From Geodermatophilus sabuli (GTDB taxonomy: Bacteria > Actinomycetota > Actinomycetes > Mycobacteriales > Geodermatophilaceae), in assembly GCF_010686765.1 (NCBI RefSeq), contig NZ_JAAGWF010000003.1, forward strand, positions 153,297 through 217,296: a stretch of 64,000 nucleotides of DNA, written 5' to 3'. The notes beneath the pieces were generated by a model. That model worked only from the letters and a program-made list of their open reading frames with translations. It had not been told where the DNA came from and ran no database searches. This document shows, in pieces, positions 33,876 through 41,668 of this stretch (positions are counted from its first letter, which is position 1; every line of letters starts with the position of its first letter). The position numbers and the translations under genes were made by a program.

Positions 33876-34802
33876 GTGCCCGGGACCCGGGGTGTCGACT
33901 TCAACCTCCTGGTGGCCCTCCGCGCGCTGCTCGAGGAGCGCAACGTCACCCGCGCGGGGGTGGCGGTCAACATGAGCCAGCCCGCGATGAGCGCGGCGCT
34001 GGCACGCCTGCGCGAGCACTACGGGGACGACCTGCTGGAACGGCAGGGACGCACGTACGAGCTGACGCCACTGGCGGAGGAACTGCTGCCTCAGGTCGCA
34101 CGAGCGCTCGACGCGGTGAGCACTGCGCTGGAGCCGTGGGCCGGCTTCAATCCCACGACGAGCACCCGCCGGTTCACCGTCTCGGGGTCGGACTACGCGC
34201 TGGCCGTCCTGGTTGAACCCCTGATGACCGTCGTCCACCGGCGGGCGCCGGGGATCACCGTGGACTTCGGACCCATCTGGACGCCCGGCAGTGACCTGAC
34301 CGCCCACCTCCTGCGACGCGATCTCATGATCGCGGCGATGGGCTACGACTTCCCCGGGCGGCGGCAGGTCGTCTTCTCCGACCGTTTCGTGTGCATCGTC
34401 GCCGCGGACAACCCGCGGCTGCGCCACGGGCGACTCACGCACCAGGACCTCGGGGAGCTGCCCCATGCCGCGGCGTTCGGCGGAGGACTCCCGACGCCGG
34501 CTGACGCGGTCCTCGCCGAAGCCGGCATCACCCCGCACGTCGAGGTCTCCGTCCAGGGCCTGCTGGCCCTGCCATTCGCCGTCTCCGGCACCGACCTCTG
34601 CGCGTTCGTCCCGGAGCGGCTGCTCGACCGCTGCCCGGCCAGCCTCGACCTGGCAGTCGCTGAGGTGCCGCTGGAGGACCCGGAGCTGGCCGAGGCCGCG
34701 CACTGGCACCCGTCGCGGGAGAGCGACCCGAGCGTGGCGTGGCTGCGGGGCGTCCTGCAGGAGGTCTCCGCCGCCCTCGGCCACGACGTGCGCACCTCCT
34801 GA
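33876..34802 (+). CDS. LysR-family regulator
   Basis: A 308-residue LysR-type regulator, paralogous to its divergent neighbour. HTH: VDFNLLVALRALLEERNVTR, AGVAVNMSQPAMSAALARLR, YGDDLLERQGRTYELTPLAE. Effector domain: FTVSGSDYALAVLVEPLMTV and EAAHWHPSRESDPSVAWLRG near the C-terminus. I chose the GTG at 33,876, with GGAAGGGGGCAGG just upstream, over an in-frame TTG at 33,834. It is followed by the plus-strand degradation cluster starting 130 bp downstream and is the best candidate activator for it. Confidence 0.88.
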   Translation: MPGTRGVDFNLLVALRALLEERNVTRAGVAVNMSQPAMSAALARLREHYGDDLLERQGRTYELTPLAEELLPQVARALDAVSTALEPWAGFNPTTSTRRFTVSGSDYALAVLVEPLMTVVHRRAPGITVDFGPIWTPGSDLTAHLLRRDLMIAAMGYDFPGRRQVVFSDRFVCIVAADNPRLRHGRLTHQDLGELPHAAAFGGGLPTPADAVLAEAGITPHVEVSVQGLLALPFAVSGTDLCAFVPERLLDRCPASLDLAVAEVPLEDPELAEAAHWHPSRESDPSVAWLRGVLQEVSAALGHDVRTS

Positions 34803-34827
34803 CCGCTACGCATCACGCCAACCATGA

Positions 34828-34834
34828 CTGGTAT
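34828..34834 (+). promoter_or_regulatory. CTGGTAT element upstream of the dioxygenase gene
   Basis: CTGGTAT lies 99 bp before the TTG start of the dioxygenase, inside the 130-bp gap after the LysR gene. It differs by one base from the CAGGTAT element upstream of the other catabolic units. The surrounding ACCATGACTGGT has 4-bp inverted arms. Weak evidence alone. Confidence 0.3.
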
Positions 34835-34932
34835 GGCCGTCGTCCATTTCCACGACCCGCGTCACCCCGCCTACCGTCACCAGCGACCCCGGCCGCACGC
34901 GCGGCCCGGCCCTGCAAGGTAGGAGGACCGCC

Positions 34933-35865
34933 TTGACCGCCCGACCGATCACCCACCTGCGCCACGTCGACCTGGCCGTGCCGGACTTCGACAAGCAGCT
35001 GGCGTTCTACACGACGACGTGGGGCCTGACGCAGGTCGCCGACGACAACGGCATCGCCTTCCTGGCGGCCGAGGGATCGCCGGAGCAGTACGTCGTCCGG
35101 CTCCGCCGCGGCGAGAAGCGGATGGACCTCATCTCGTTCGGCGCCGCCAACGCGACGGACGTCGACGCGCTGGCCGCACAGCTCATCGCCGACGGCGTCC
35201 AGATCGTCCGGGAGCCCGACAAGCTCGACACCCCTGGAGGCGGCTACGGCTTCCGCTTCTTCGACGTCGACGGCCGGGTCGTCGAGGTCTCCAGCGACGT
35301 CGAGCTGCGCCGGCACCGCAAGATCGAGGAGCGCGAGGCCATCCCGGTCAAGCTCTCCCACTGCGTCGTCAACTCCCCCGACCCGACGCGGATGCGGGAC
35401 TGGTACGCGCAGCACCTCGGCTTCCGCCTGTCCGACACGCTGGTCTCCCCGCACATGGGCGACCTCATGTACTTCATGCGCTGCAACGACTGGCACCACA
35501 GCTTCGCCATCGCCCGCGGCCCGCACGCCTCGCTGCACCACGCCTCGTTCGAGATGCGCGGCCTCGAGGAGTGGATGCGCGGGACCGGGAAGATGCTCCG
35601 CGCCGGCGCCCGCCTGACCTGGGGTCCGGGCCGGCACCTGGCGGGTGACAACACGTTCTCGTACTTCCACGACCCGCACGGCAACACCATCGAGTACACG
35701 ACCGCGATCGCCACGATCGACGAGGACACCTGGCACCCGGGCCTCCATGACGTCACAGACCCGCTGACCCAGGACCAGTGGGGCACGTCCGACCCGATGA
35801 GCGAGTCGGTCGCCAGTACGTCCTTCAACGACCCCGACGTCCTGTTCACCCCTCCACCGGTCTGA
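34933..35865 (+). CDS. Extradiol ring-cleavage dioxygenase, two-module VOC type
   Basis: A 310-residue type I extradiol dioxygenase like BphC-class enzymes, with two VOC modules. The metal triad falls in the C-terminal module: His143 (VKLSHCVVN), a His of LHHASFE (202/203) and Glu254 (GNTIEYTT). The N-terminal module (THLRHVDLAVPDFDKQLAFY) is structural. Start is TTG with AGGAGG seven bases upstream, and the encoded N-terminus aligns with that of the paralogue at 39,548. It inserts O2 beside the hydroxyls of a catecholic ring. Two such genes in one cluster suggest two ring substrates or isoforms. Confidence 0.9.
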   Translation: MTARPITHLRHVDLAVPDFDKQLAFYTTTWGLTQVADDNGIAFLAAEGSPEQYVVRLRRGEKRMDLISFGAANATDVDALAAQLIADGVQIVREPDKLDTPGGGYGFRFFDVDGRVVEVSSDVELRRHRKIEEREAIPVKLSHCVVNSPDPTRMRDWYAQHLGFRLSDTLVSPHMGDLMYFMRCNDWHHSFAIARGPHASLHHASFEMRGLEEWMRGTGKMLRAGARLTWGPGRHLAGDNTFSYFHDPHGNTIEYTTAIATIDEDTWHPGLHDVTDPLTQDQWGTSDPMSESVASTSFNDPDVLFTPPPV

Positions 35866-35962
35866 CTCCCAGCGGATCGGCGTGCAGCCCTGACAGGACC
35901 CGGCCGAGGGCTGACCGGCGACCCACTCCCGTCGGACGGCGCGGCCACCGGAGGAACGTCCT

Positions 35963-36994
35963 GTGGATCCGGGCAGTGGTGGGGCTGTCGGCCGTCACCG
36001 TGCTCGGCGGCCCGACCGGGCGAGGTACCGGTTGGGCCGACCGCGCCGATCCGCTGGCCCTCTCGGAAGGCACGCCCCCTTGTTCTTCGCCACCCATCCC
36101 AGGATCGCCAAGCTGGCTGCTCGGGTCTTCCAGCGCATCGCCCCCATCGCCTTGGCGAAGGCCGCGCCCGCAGTACGGTTCGCAGAGGTCGCGGCACGCA
36201 GTGAGGACCTCGTCGCGCCGACGCGCTTGGGTCCGGCGCCGGTCAGGGCCTACTACCCGCCGGACGACGGCGGCTCGCCGGCCGTCTACGTCAATTTCCA
36301 TGGCGGCGCGTTCATCGTCGGACACCCCGATCAGGACGACCCCTGGTGCCGTTACCTGGCCGCGGCGGCCGGCGTGGTGGTCCTCAACGTGGACTACGTG
36401 CTCGCGCCGCAGCATCCGTTCCCGGCCGCAGCACACCAGGCCTTCGACGTGCTCCGCTGGGCCGCTGAGGCAGGCGTCGAGCACGGTTGGGACGGTGCGC
36501 GCCTGGCGGTGGGCGGGCAGAGCGCCGGCGCTTCGCTCGCGGCCGCGGCCGCACGGCAGGTGTCGGAGGCGGGCGCTCCCCCGCTTGCCCTCCAGGTGCT
36601 GAACTACGGGCCCTTCGACCTGGCCGGCGACCCGGTCCACAAGCACAGGCCAGTGCCCAAGCCCATGCTGCCCATCCCCGTCATAGACCTGTGCATGGGC
36701 GCCTACCTGCCCCATCCCTCGCAGCGACGGCACCACCTCGCGTCACCTGTCTTCAGCGACCCCGAGGAGTTGAGGGGCATCGCCTCAGCGCTGGTCGTCA
36801 CAGCTGAGCACGACCGCCTGCGGGCCGAGTCGGAGACCTACGCGCAGCTCCTGGATCGGGCAGGGGCTCTGCAGGAGCTCGTGATCGTGCCCGGTGCCGA
36901 CCACGCCTACAACCTCGTGGCCAAGGACGGCCGCCAGACCCGAGAGATGTATGACGCCATCTCGGCTCGCGTCCGTCACTCGCTGAAAGCCTGA
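35963..36994 (+). CDS. Alpha/beta hydrolase of the hormone-sensitive-lipase (HSL) family
   Basis: A 343-residue esterase. It has the HSL oxyanion motif in YVNFHGGAFIVGHPDQDDPW, the nucleophile in AVGGQSAGASLAAAAARQ, acid in VTAEHDRLRAE and His in PGADHAYNLVAKD. Such enzymes hydrolyse esters, including aryl esters. GGAGGAACGTCCT precedes the GTG start. The first 40 residues are Arg/Gly-rich and unlike the family, so a later start near FFATHPRIAKLA is possible. It may remove an ester group from the substrate before ring attack (inference). Confidence 0.85.
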   Translation: MDPGSGGAVGRHRARRPDRARYRLGRPRRSAGPLGRHAPLFFATHPRIAKLAARVFQRIAPIALAKAAPAVRFAEVAARSEDLVAPTRLGPAPVRAYYPPDDGGSPAVYVNFHGGAFIVGHPDQDDPWCRYLAAAAGVVVLNVDYVLAPQHPFPAAAHQAFDVLRWAAEAGVEHGWDGARLAVGGQSAGASLAAAAARQVSEAGAPPLALQVLNYGPFDLAGDPVHKHRPVPKPMLPIPVIDLCMGAYLPHPSQRRHHLASPVFSDPEELRGIASALVVTAEHDRLRAESETYAQLLDRAGALQELVIVPGADHAYNLVAKDGRQTREMYDAISARVRHSLKA

Positions 36995-37130
36995 CCGGAC
37001 GCGAGGCTGCCTGGCGCCACCCCGCGCGGCTGCAGTGCCGGTGGCGACCGAGCGGCGCCGGCCGGACCCTGATCACTGCCGAACACACCGATCAGGGCTG
37101 TGCAACCTCCGATGCCGACGCCACCGCCCG

Positions 37131-37315
37131 CTACGCCGCGCGGGTCACCAGGTCGCGCAGCCAGCCGGGTTCGGGGTCGTTGTCGACGACGGGGTGCCAC
37201 CACATGGCCTCGATCAGCGGCCCCTGCGCTGGTGGCGCAGGGCGTCGAGCGAGACGAGGAGGTTGAGGTCCACCCTCACGACCGCGACGGTATCGACGCC
37301 GGTGATGCGAGGCAT
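37131..37315 (-). pseudogene. Collapsed LysR gene: N- and C-terminal ends joined by a large deletion
   Basis: The minus strand reads VDLNLLVSLDAL, the start of a LysR HTH, and then within about 20 bases, in another frame, PLIEAMWWHPVVDNDPEPGW and LRDLVTRAA followed by TAG, which is the extreme C-terminus of a LysR protein (compare the WHPSRESDPSVAWLR end of the gene at 33,876). About 270 codons between are missing. It points away from the cyclase gene, the usual layout of a regulator and its target, so this cluster once had its own third LysR. Confidence 0.75.
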
Positions 37316-37322
37316 CAGGTAT
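37316..37322 (+). promoter_or_regulatory. CAGGTAT element upstream of the cyclase gene
   Basis: CAGGTAT lies 65 bp before the GTG start of the cyclase-family gene and next to the collapsed LysR gene, where a divergent LysR operator would be expected. The same seven bases occur at 32,788 and, reversed, at 27,716. Confidence 0.3.
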
Positions 37323-37386
37323 TTCGACTTCCCAACCCAGGGGAGCTCACCGACTGTGGCGTGCGTCGCTTCGAGGAGGACCCGAT

Positions 37387-38376
37387 GTGCCCGACCGCAT
37401 GAGCCCCGCCGATCTCGACCGCTCCGACCCGGAGGGGGCGATCGCCGCGGCGGTGAAGCGATGCTCGAACTGGGGCCGCTGGGGCGCCGACGACGTGCTG
37501 GGCACGCTGAACTTCCTGGACGAGGCCAAGCGCGTCGAGGGTGCGCGGCTGGTACGGCGCGGGGTGAGCTTTTCGCTCGCCCAGTCGTTCGACATGAACG
37601 GCCCGCAGCGGGGCTGGCGGCGGCGGACGAACCCGGTGCACACGATGCTCGACACCGGCACCGACGCGGAGCGCGGCGCGCAAGGCTTCCCGCACGGCAT
37701 CGGTGGCGCCGATGACGTGGTCTTCATGCCGCTGCAGGCCTCCACGCAGTGGGACGGCCTCGGCCACATCTTCGACCACGGCAACGCCTGGAACGGCCGC
37801 CGCGCCGGTGACGTCGTGACCAGTGACGGCGACAAGGTCACCGGCATCGAGACCGCCGCCTCCCTCATCGCCGGACGCGGCGTGCTGCTGGACGTCGGCC
37901 GCGCGGTCAGCACCGACGGCGGACTGCCCGACGGCTTCGCCATCACGTCCGAGCACCTCGAGGCCACCGTCGCCGCCCAGGGCCCGAGCGCCCGGGTCGG
38001 CCGCGGAGACCTGGTCTGCGTGCGCACCGGCCGGCTGGCCCGCGCCCGCCGGGAGGGCTGGGGCGACTACGCCGGCGGGGACTCCCCCGGGCTGAGCTTC
38101 ACCACCGCCGAGTGGCTGCACGACACCGAGATCGCCGGTATCGCCACCGACACCTGGGGCTTCGAGGTGCGGCCCAACGAGTTCGACGTCGCCTTCCAGC
38201 CGCTGCACCAGGTCGCCATCCCGAACATGGGTCTGTTCATCGGCGAGATGTGGGACCTCGACGCGCTGGCGGCCGACTGTGCCGCCGACGACGTGTGGGA
38301 CTTCTTCCTCACCGCCGCACCGCTGCCCGTGACCGGCGCCGTCGGCGCCCCGGTCAATCCCATCGCCGTCAAGTGA
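37387..38376 (+). CDS. Cyclase-family (kynurenine-formamidase-like) hydrolase
   Basis: A 329-residue protein of the cyclase family (PF04199), metal-dependent amide or enol hydrolases that include kynurenine formamidase and isatin hydrolase. The metal-site region reads VFMPLQASTQWDGLGHIFDH, with Asp and His ligands and Gln-Trp where many members have HxD. RRGVSFSLAQSFDMNGPQRG and HQVAIPNMGLFIGEMWDLDA are other family blocks. GAGGAGGA precedes the GTG start. It is 15 bp before the FAD monooxygenase and may open an amide or lactam ring, which would fit an N-heteroaromatic substrate. Confidence 0.85.
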   Translation: MPDRMSPADLDRSDPEGAIAAAVKRCSNWGRWGADDVLGTLNFLDEAKRVEGARLVRRGVSFSLAQSFDMNGPQRGWRRRTNPVHTMLDTGTDAERGAQGFPHGIGGADDVVFMPLQASTQWDGLGHIFDHGNAWNGRRAGDVVTSDGDKVTGIETAASLIAGRGVLLDVGRAVSTDGGLPDGFAITSEHLEATVAAQGPSARVGRGDLVCVRTGRLARARREGWGDYAGGDSPGLSFTTAEWLHDTEIAGIATDTWGFEVRPNEFDVAFQPLHQVAIPNMGLFIGEMWDLDALAADCAADDVWDFFLTAAPLPVTGAVGAPVNPIAVK

Positions 38377-38391
38377 CAAAGGAGTCCTGAC

Positions 38392-39525
38392 GTGTCTGCC
38401 GTCGACAACGTCCTGGTGGTCGGCGCCGGCCTCGCTGGCACCGCCACCGCCATCCACCTCGCCTCCTCCGGGGTCGCGGTCGACCTCGTGGAGATCAAGC
38501 CCGAGGTGACCGCCCTCGGCTCCGGCATCACCCTGCAGGGCAATGCGCTGCGCGAGCTGCGCGCCCTGGGCGTGCTGGACGAGTGCATCGCCGAGGGGTG
38601 GACGTCGGAGGGTCTGGTCCTGCGTGCGCCCTTCGCGCCGGACGCCACGGTCATCGCCCGGATGCCCAACGTCCGGTCTGGAGGGCCCGACCTGCCCGCC
38701 AGCATGGGCATGTACCGCCCCGATCTGGCCCGCATCCTCATGGGCCGGGCGGAGCAGGCGGGCGTCAAGACCCGGTTCTCCTCCACGATCCAGGAGCTCG
38801 AGCAGGACGGCGTCGGCGTCGACGTCCGGTTCACCGACGGGTCCACCCGGCGCTACGACCTCGTGGTGGCCGCCGACGGTGTGCGGTCGTGGACCCGCCG
38901 CATGCTGCAGATCCCGCTGGAGACGCGGTCGGTCGGCATGGGCATCTGGCGGGTGTTCGCGCCCCGCCCCGCCGAGGTGGAGAACTCGGAGTTCTACTAC
39001 GGCGGCCCCTGCTACATCGCCGGGTACACCCCCACGGGGACGAACTCGGTGTACGCCGTCCTGGTCGAGGATGCCCAGGACCGGACGACCGTGAGCCCGC
39101 AAGAGAAGGTCGCGATCGTCCGGCAGCTCTCGGAGGCCTACCACGGTCCGTGGGATGAGATCCGGGAGTCGATCACCGACCCCGAAAAGATCCACTACAC
39201 CTGGTTCGAGGAGCACCTGCTCGACGCACCGTGGCACCGCGGCCGTGTCGTCCTCATCGGGGACGCGGTCCACACCTGCCCGCCGACCCTCGCCCAGGGC
39301 GGTGCGCTCGCCCTCGAGGACGCCTCGGTCCTCGCCGAACTCCTGACCTCCGCCGACAGACTGGACGACGACCTCCTGTCCCGTTTCGCCGCCCGCCGCC
39401 ACGACCGCGTGAAGACGGTCGTGGACGCCTCCCTGCAGCTCGCCCGGTGGCAACTCGCTCATGAGCAGGGCGACGTGCCGGCCCTCATGGGGCGGATCGC
39501 CGCTCTCACCAGCCAGCCGGCCTGA
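38392..39525 (+). CDS. FAD-dependent aromatic-ring monooxygenase
   Basis: A 377-residue flavin hydroxylase paralogous to the one at 26,477-27,613. VDNVLVVGAGLAGTATAIHL binds ADP of FAD, LVVAADGVRSWTRRMLQIPL is the DG motif, and VVLIGDAVHTCPPTLAQGGA the GD motif. FYYGGPCYIAGYTPTG is shared with the paralogue (LYYGGPRYKAGYAPIS), so both probably see related substrates. AAAGGAG precedes the GTG. It is directly followed by the second extradiol dioxygenase, the classic hydroxylate-then-cleave pair. Confidence 0.9.
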   Translation: MSAVDNVLVVGAGLAGTATAIHLASSGVAVDLVEIKPEVTALGSGITLQGNALRELRALGVLDECIAEGWTSEGLVLRAPFAPDATVIARMPNVRSGGPDLPASMGMYRPDLARILMGRAEQAGVKTRFSSTIQELEQDGVGVDVRFTDGSTRRYDLVVAADGVRSWTRRMLQIPLETRSVGMGIWRVFAPRPAEVENSEFYYGGPCYIAGYTPTGTNSVYAVLVEDAQDRTTVSPQEKVAIVRQLSEAYHGPWDEIRESITDPEKIHYTWFEEHLLDAPWHRGRVVLIGDAVHTCPPTLAQGGALALEDASVLAELLTSADRLDDDLLSRFAARRHDRVKTVVDASLQLARWQLAHEQGDVPALMGRIAALTSQPA

Positions 39526-39547
39526 AGCACGACCGAGGGGAACCGCC

Positions 39548-40486
39548 ATGACCGAGCGCCTGATCACCCACCTGCGGCACGTCGACCTGGCGGTGCCCGA
39601 TTACCAGACCCAGCTGGACTTCTACACCAACGCCTGGGGGCTGAAGGCGGAGCACAGCGACACCGGCCTGACCTTCCTCGCCGCTGAGGGCAGTCCGGAG
39701 CAGTACGTCGTCCGGCTGCGGCAGTCCGCCGACAAGCGGATCGACCTCATCTCCTTCGGTGCCAAGGACGCGGCCGACGTCGACACCCTCGCCGGGCAGC
39801 TGGCTCGCGACGGGGTACGGCTGGTGTCCGAGCCCGGTGACCTGCAGACCCCCGGCGGCGGGTACGGCTTCCGGTTCTTCGACAACGAGGGCCGGACCGT
39901 CGAGGTCAGCTCCGACGTCGGCGTGCGGCAGCACCGCGCCATCGAGGAAGGCGAGTCGATCCCGGTCCGCCTCTCGCACGTCGTGATCAACTCTGCCGAC
40001 CCCGAGGGCACCCGGGCGTTCTACGAGAAGCACCTGGCCTTCGCCCTGTCCGACACCCTGATGCACCCGCACATGGGCGAGATGATGTGGTTCATGCGGG
40101 TCAACAGCTGGCACCACAGCATGGCCATCGCCCGCTGCCCGCACCCCTCCCTGCACCACGCCTCCTTCGAGCTGCGCGGCCTCGACGAGTACATGCGCGG
40201 CACCGGCCGGCTGCTGCGCGCCGGCGTGGAGAAGATCTGGGGTCCCGGCCGGCACCTTGCCGGTGGCAACACCTTCAGCTACTTCCTGGACCCGTCGGGC
40301 AACACGATGGAGTACACGACGGAGCTCGAGGAGATCGACGAGGACACCTGGCACCCGCACCTCTACGACTCCACCAACCCCGATGTCGCCGACCAGTGGG
40401 GCACCGCCAACCAGATGAACGAGTTCGTGGCGACGAAGTCGTTCAACGACCCGGACAAGGGCCTGTTCGTGGCCCCTCCGGTCTGA
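39548..40486 (+). CDS. Extradiol ring-cleavage dioxygenase, two-module VOC type
   Basis: A 312-residue paralogue of the dioxygenase at 34,933. Metal ligands: His144 (VRLSHVVIN), a His of LHHASFE (203/204) and Glu255 (GNTMEYTT). Long identical blocks (FLAAEGSPEQYVVRLR, PGGGYGFRFF) show a fairly recent duplication. The frame extends upstream into the monooxygenase gene, but GAGGGGAACCGCC before the ATG at 39,548 sets the start. It cleaves the ring made by the preceding hydroxylase; its product would go to the FAH protein encoded next. Confidence 0.9.
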   Translation: MTERLITHLRHVDLAVPDYQTQLDFYTNAWGLKAEHSDTGLTFLAAEGSPEQYVVRLRQSADKRIDLISFGAKDAADVDTLAGQLARDGVRLVSEPGDLQTPGGGYGFRFFDNEGRTVEVSSDVGVRQHRAIEEGESIPVRLSHVVINSADPEGTRAFYEKHLAFALSDTLMHPHMGEMMWFMRVNSWHHSMAIARCPHPSLHHASFELRGLDEYMRGTGRLLRAGVEKIWGPGRHLAGGNTFSYFLDPSGNTMEYTTELEEIDEDTWHPHLYDSTNPDVADQWGTANQMNEFVATKSFNDPDKGLFVAPPV

Positions 40487-40503
40487 GGGTCGAGGTTCGT
40501 CAG

Positions 40504-41472
40504 ATGCGCTTTGCCACCTGGGAGGCGGAGGGCCAGGTACGCGCCGGTGTCCTCAGCGACGCCGGTCTCCATGAGCTCCCCGCGCGGACGACGGTGCTCG
40601 ACATCGTCCGCGCGGGGCTCCCCCACGCGCTCGACGCGGGCGCCGCCGCGCTGGACGGCCCGGCGGTGCCGGTCGGGTCGGTCCGACTGCTGCCGCCGCT
40701 GGACCCGCCCACGGTGCGGGACTTCGTCGCCTTCGAGGAGCACGTCGAGGGCGTGCGCAAGGCCATCGACGGGCAGGCCGGCGTCGTCCCGGAGTGGTAC
40801 GAGGCGCCGACCTTCTACTTCACCAACCCCTACGCCCTGGTCGGCGCCCACGACGACGTGGCCGTCCCGCCGGGTTCGCAGCGGTTCGACTTCGAGCTCG
40901 AGGTCGCGGTCGTGGTCGGCCGGGACGGCGCCTCGCTGACCCCGGAGCAGGCCCGGGAGCACGTCTTCGGCTACACCGTCCTCAACGACTGGTCGGCCCG
41001 CGACCTGCAGGCCCGCGAGATGAAGGTCAGCCTCGGTCCGGCGAAGGGCAAGGACTCGGCGAGCACGCTGGGCCCGTGGCTGGTCACCGCGGACGAACTC
41101 GAGCCGTACCGGGACGACGAGGGCTTCCTGGCGCTCGACATGCGCGTCTCGGTCAACGGCGCCGAGGTCGGCCAGGACCTGCTGTCCAACATGGGGTGGC
41201 CGTTCGAGGAGCTGATCGCCTACGCCTCGCGCGGCACCTGGGTGCGAGCCGGGGACGTGCTGGGTTCGGGCACCTGCGGCAACGGCGGCTGCCTGGCCGA
41301 GCTGTGGGGCCGCCGCGGTGAGCTGTCCCCTCCCCCGCTGGAGCCGGGCGACGTCGTGGAGATGACCGTCGAGGGCATCGGCTCGATCCGCAACCGCGTC
41401 GTCCCCGGCCTCGAGCTGCCCCCCGTCCGCGCGGCGCGGCCGCGGCCGCGCACCCGCAAGCGGCCGTCATGA
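40504..41472 (+). CDS. Fumarylacetoacetate hydrolase (FAH) family protein
   Basis: A 322-residue paralogue of the protein at 25,118. [15 protein letters not shown] gives the Glu-x-Glu ligands and [20 protein letters not shown] the Asp; [20 protein letters not shown] and [20 protein letters not shown] follow. It probably hydrolyses or decarboxylates the ring-cleavage product. The C-terminal [14 protein letters not shown] is a basic low-complexity tail. Its stop overlaps the ATG of an SDR fragment, and that odd tail may mark the deletion junction that brought the fragment here. Confidence 0.88.
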   Translation: MRFATWEAEGQVRAGVLSDAGLHELPARTTVLDIVRAGLPHALDAGAAALDGPAVPVGSVRLLPPLDPPTVRDFVAFEEHVEGVRKAIDGQAGVVPEWYEAPTFYFTNPYALVGAHDDVAVPPGSQRFDFELEVAVVVGRDGASLTPEQAREHVFGYTVLNDWSARDLQAREMKVSLGPAKGKDSASTLGPWLVTADELEPYRDDEGFLALDMRVSVNGAEVGQDLLSNMGWPFEELIAYASRGTWVRAGDVLGSGTCGNGGCLAELWGRRGELSPPPLEPGDVVEMTVEGIGSIRNRVVPGLELPPVRAARPRPRTRKRPS

Positions 41473-41648
41473 GGATCGCCGCCCAGGTCCAGTCGATCCC
41501 AGGGGCCATCCCGCTCGGCCGGGTCGGCGCCCCGGAGGAGGTCGCCCGCTGCGCCCTCTTCCTCGCCCCCGACGAGGCCGCCTACGTCACCGGCGCCAAT
41601 CCCGAGATGGACGGCGGCTGGTCCGCCGTCCTGCCCGGGGCCTACTGA
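41469..41648 (+). pseudogene. C-terminal fragment of a short-chain dehydrogenase
   Basis: A 59-codon frame starts with ATG overlapping the FAH stop and reads [20 protein letters not shown], then [20 protein letters not shown]. This is the last quarter of a classical SDR (the PLGRxGxPEEVA and YVTGxxxxxDGGW signatures). The cofactor site, catalytic Ser and YxxxK are absent. It cannot be an active dehydrogenase. The minus-strand cluster keeps a full SDR (24,318-25,121), which may make this copy dispensable. It could still be translated. Confidence 0.75.
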
Positions 41649-41668
41649 CCCCACGAGAGGACGAGTTA

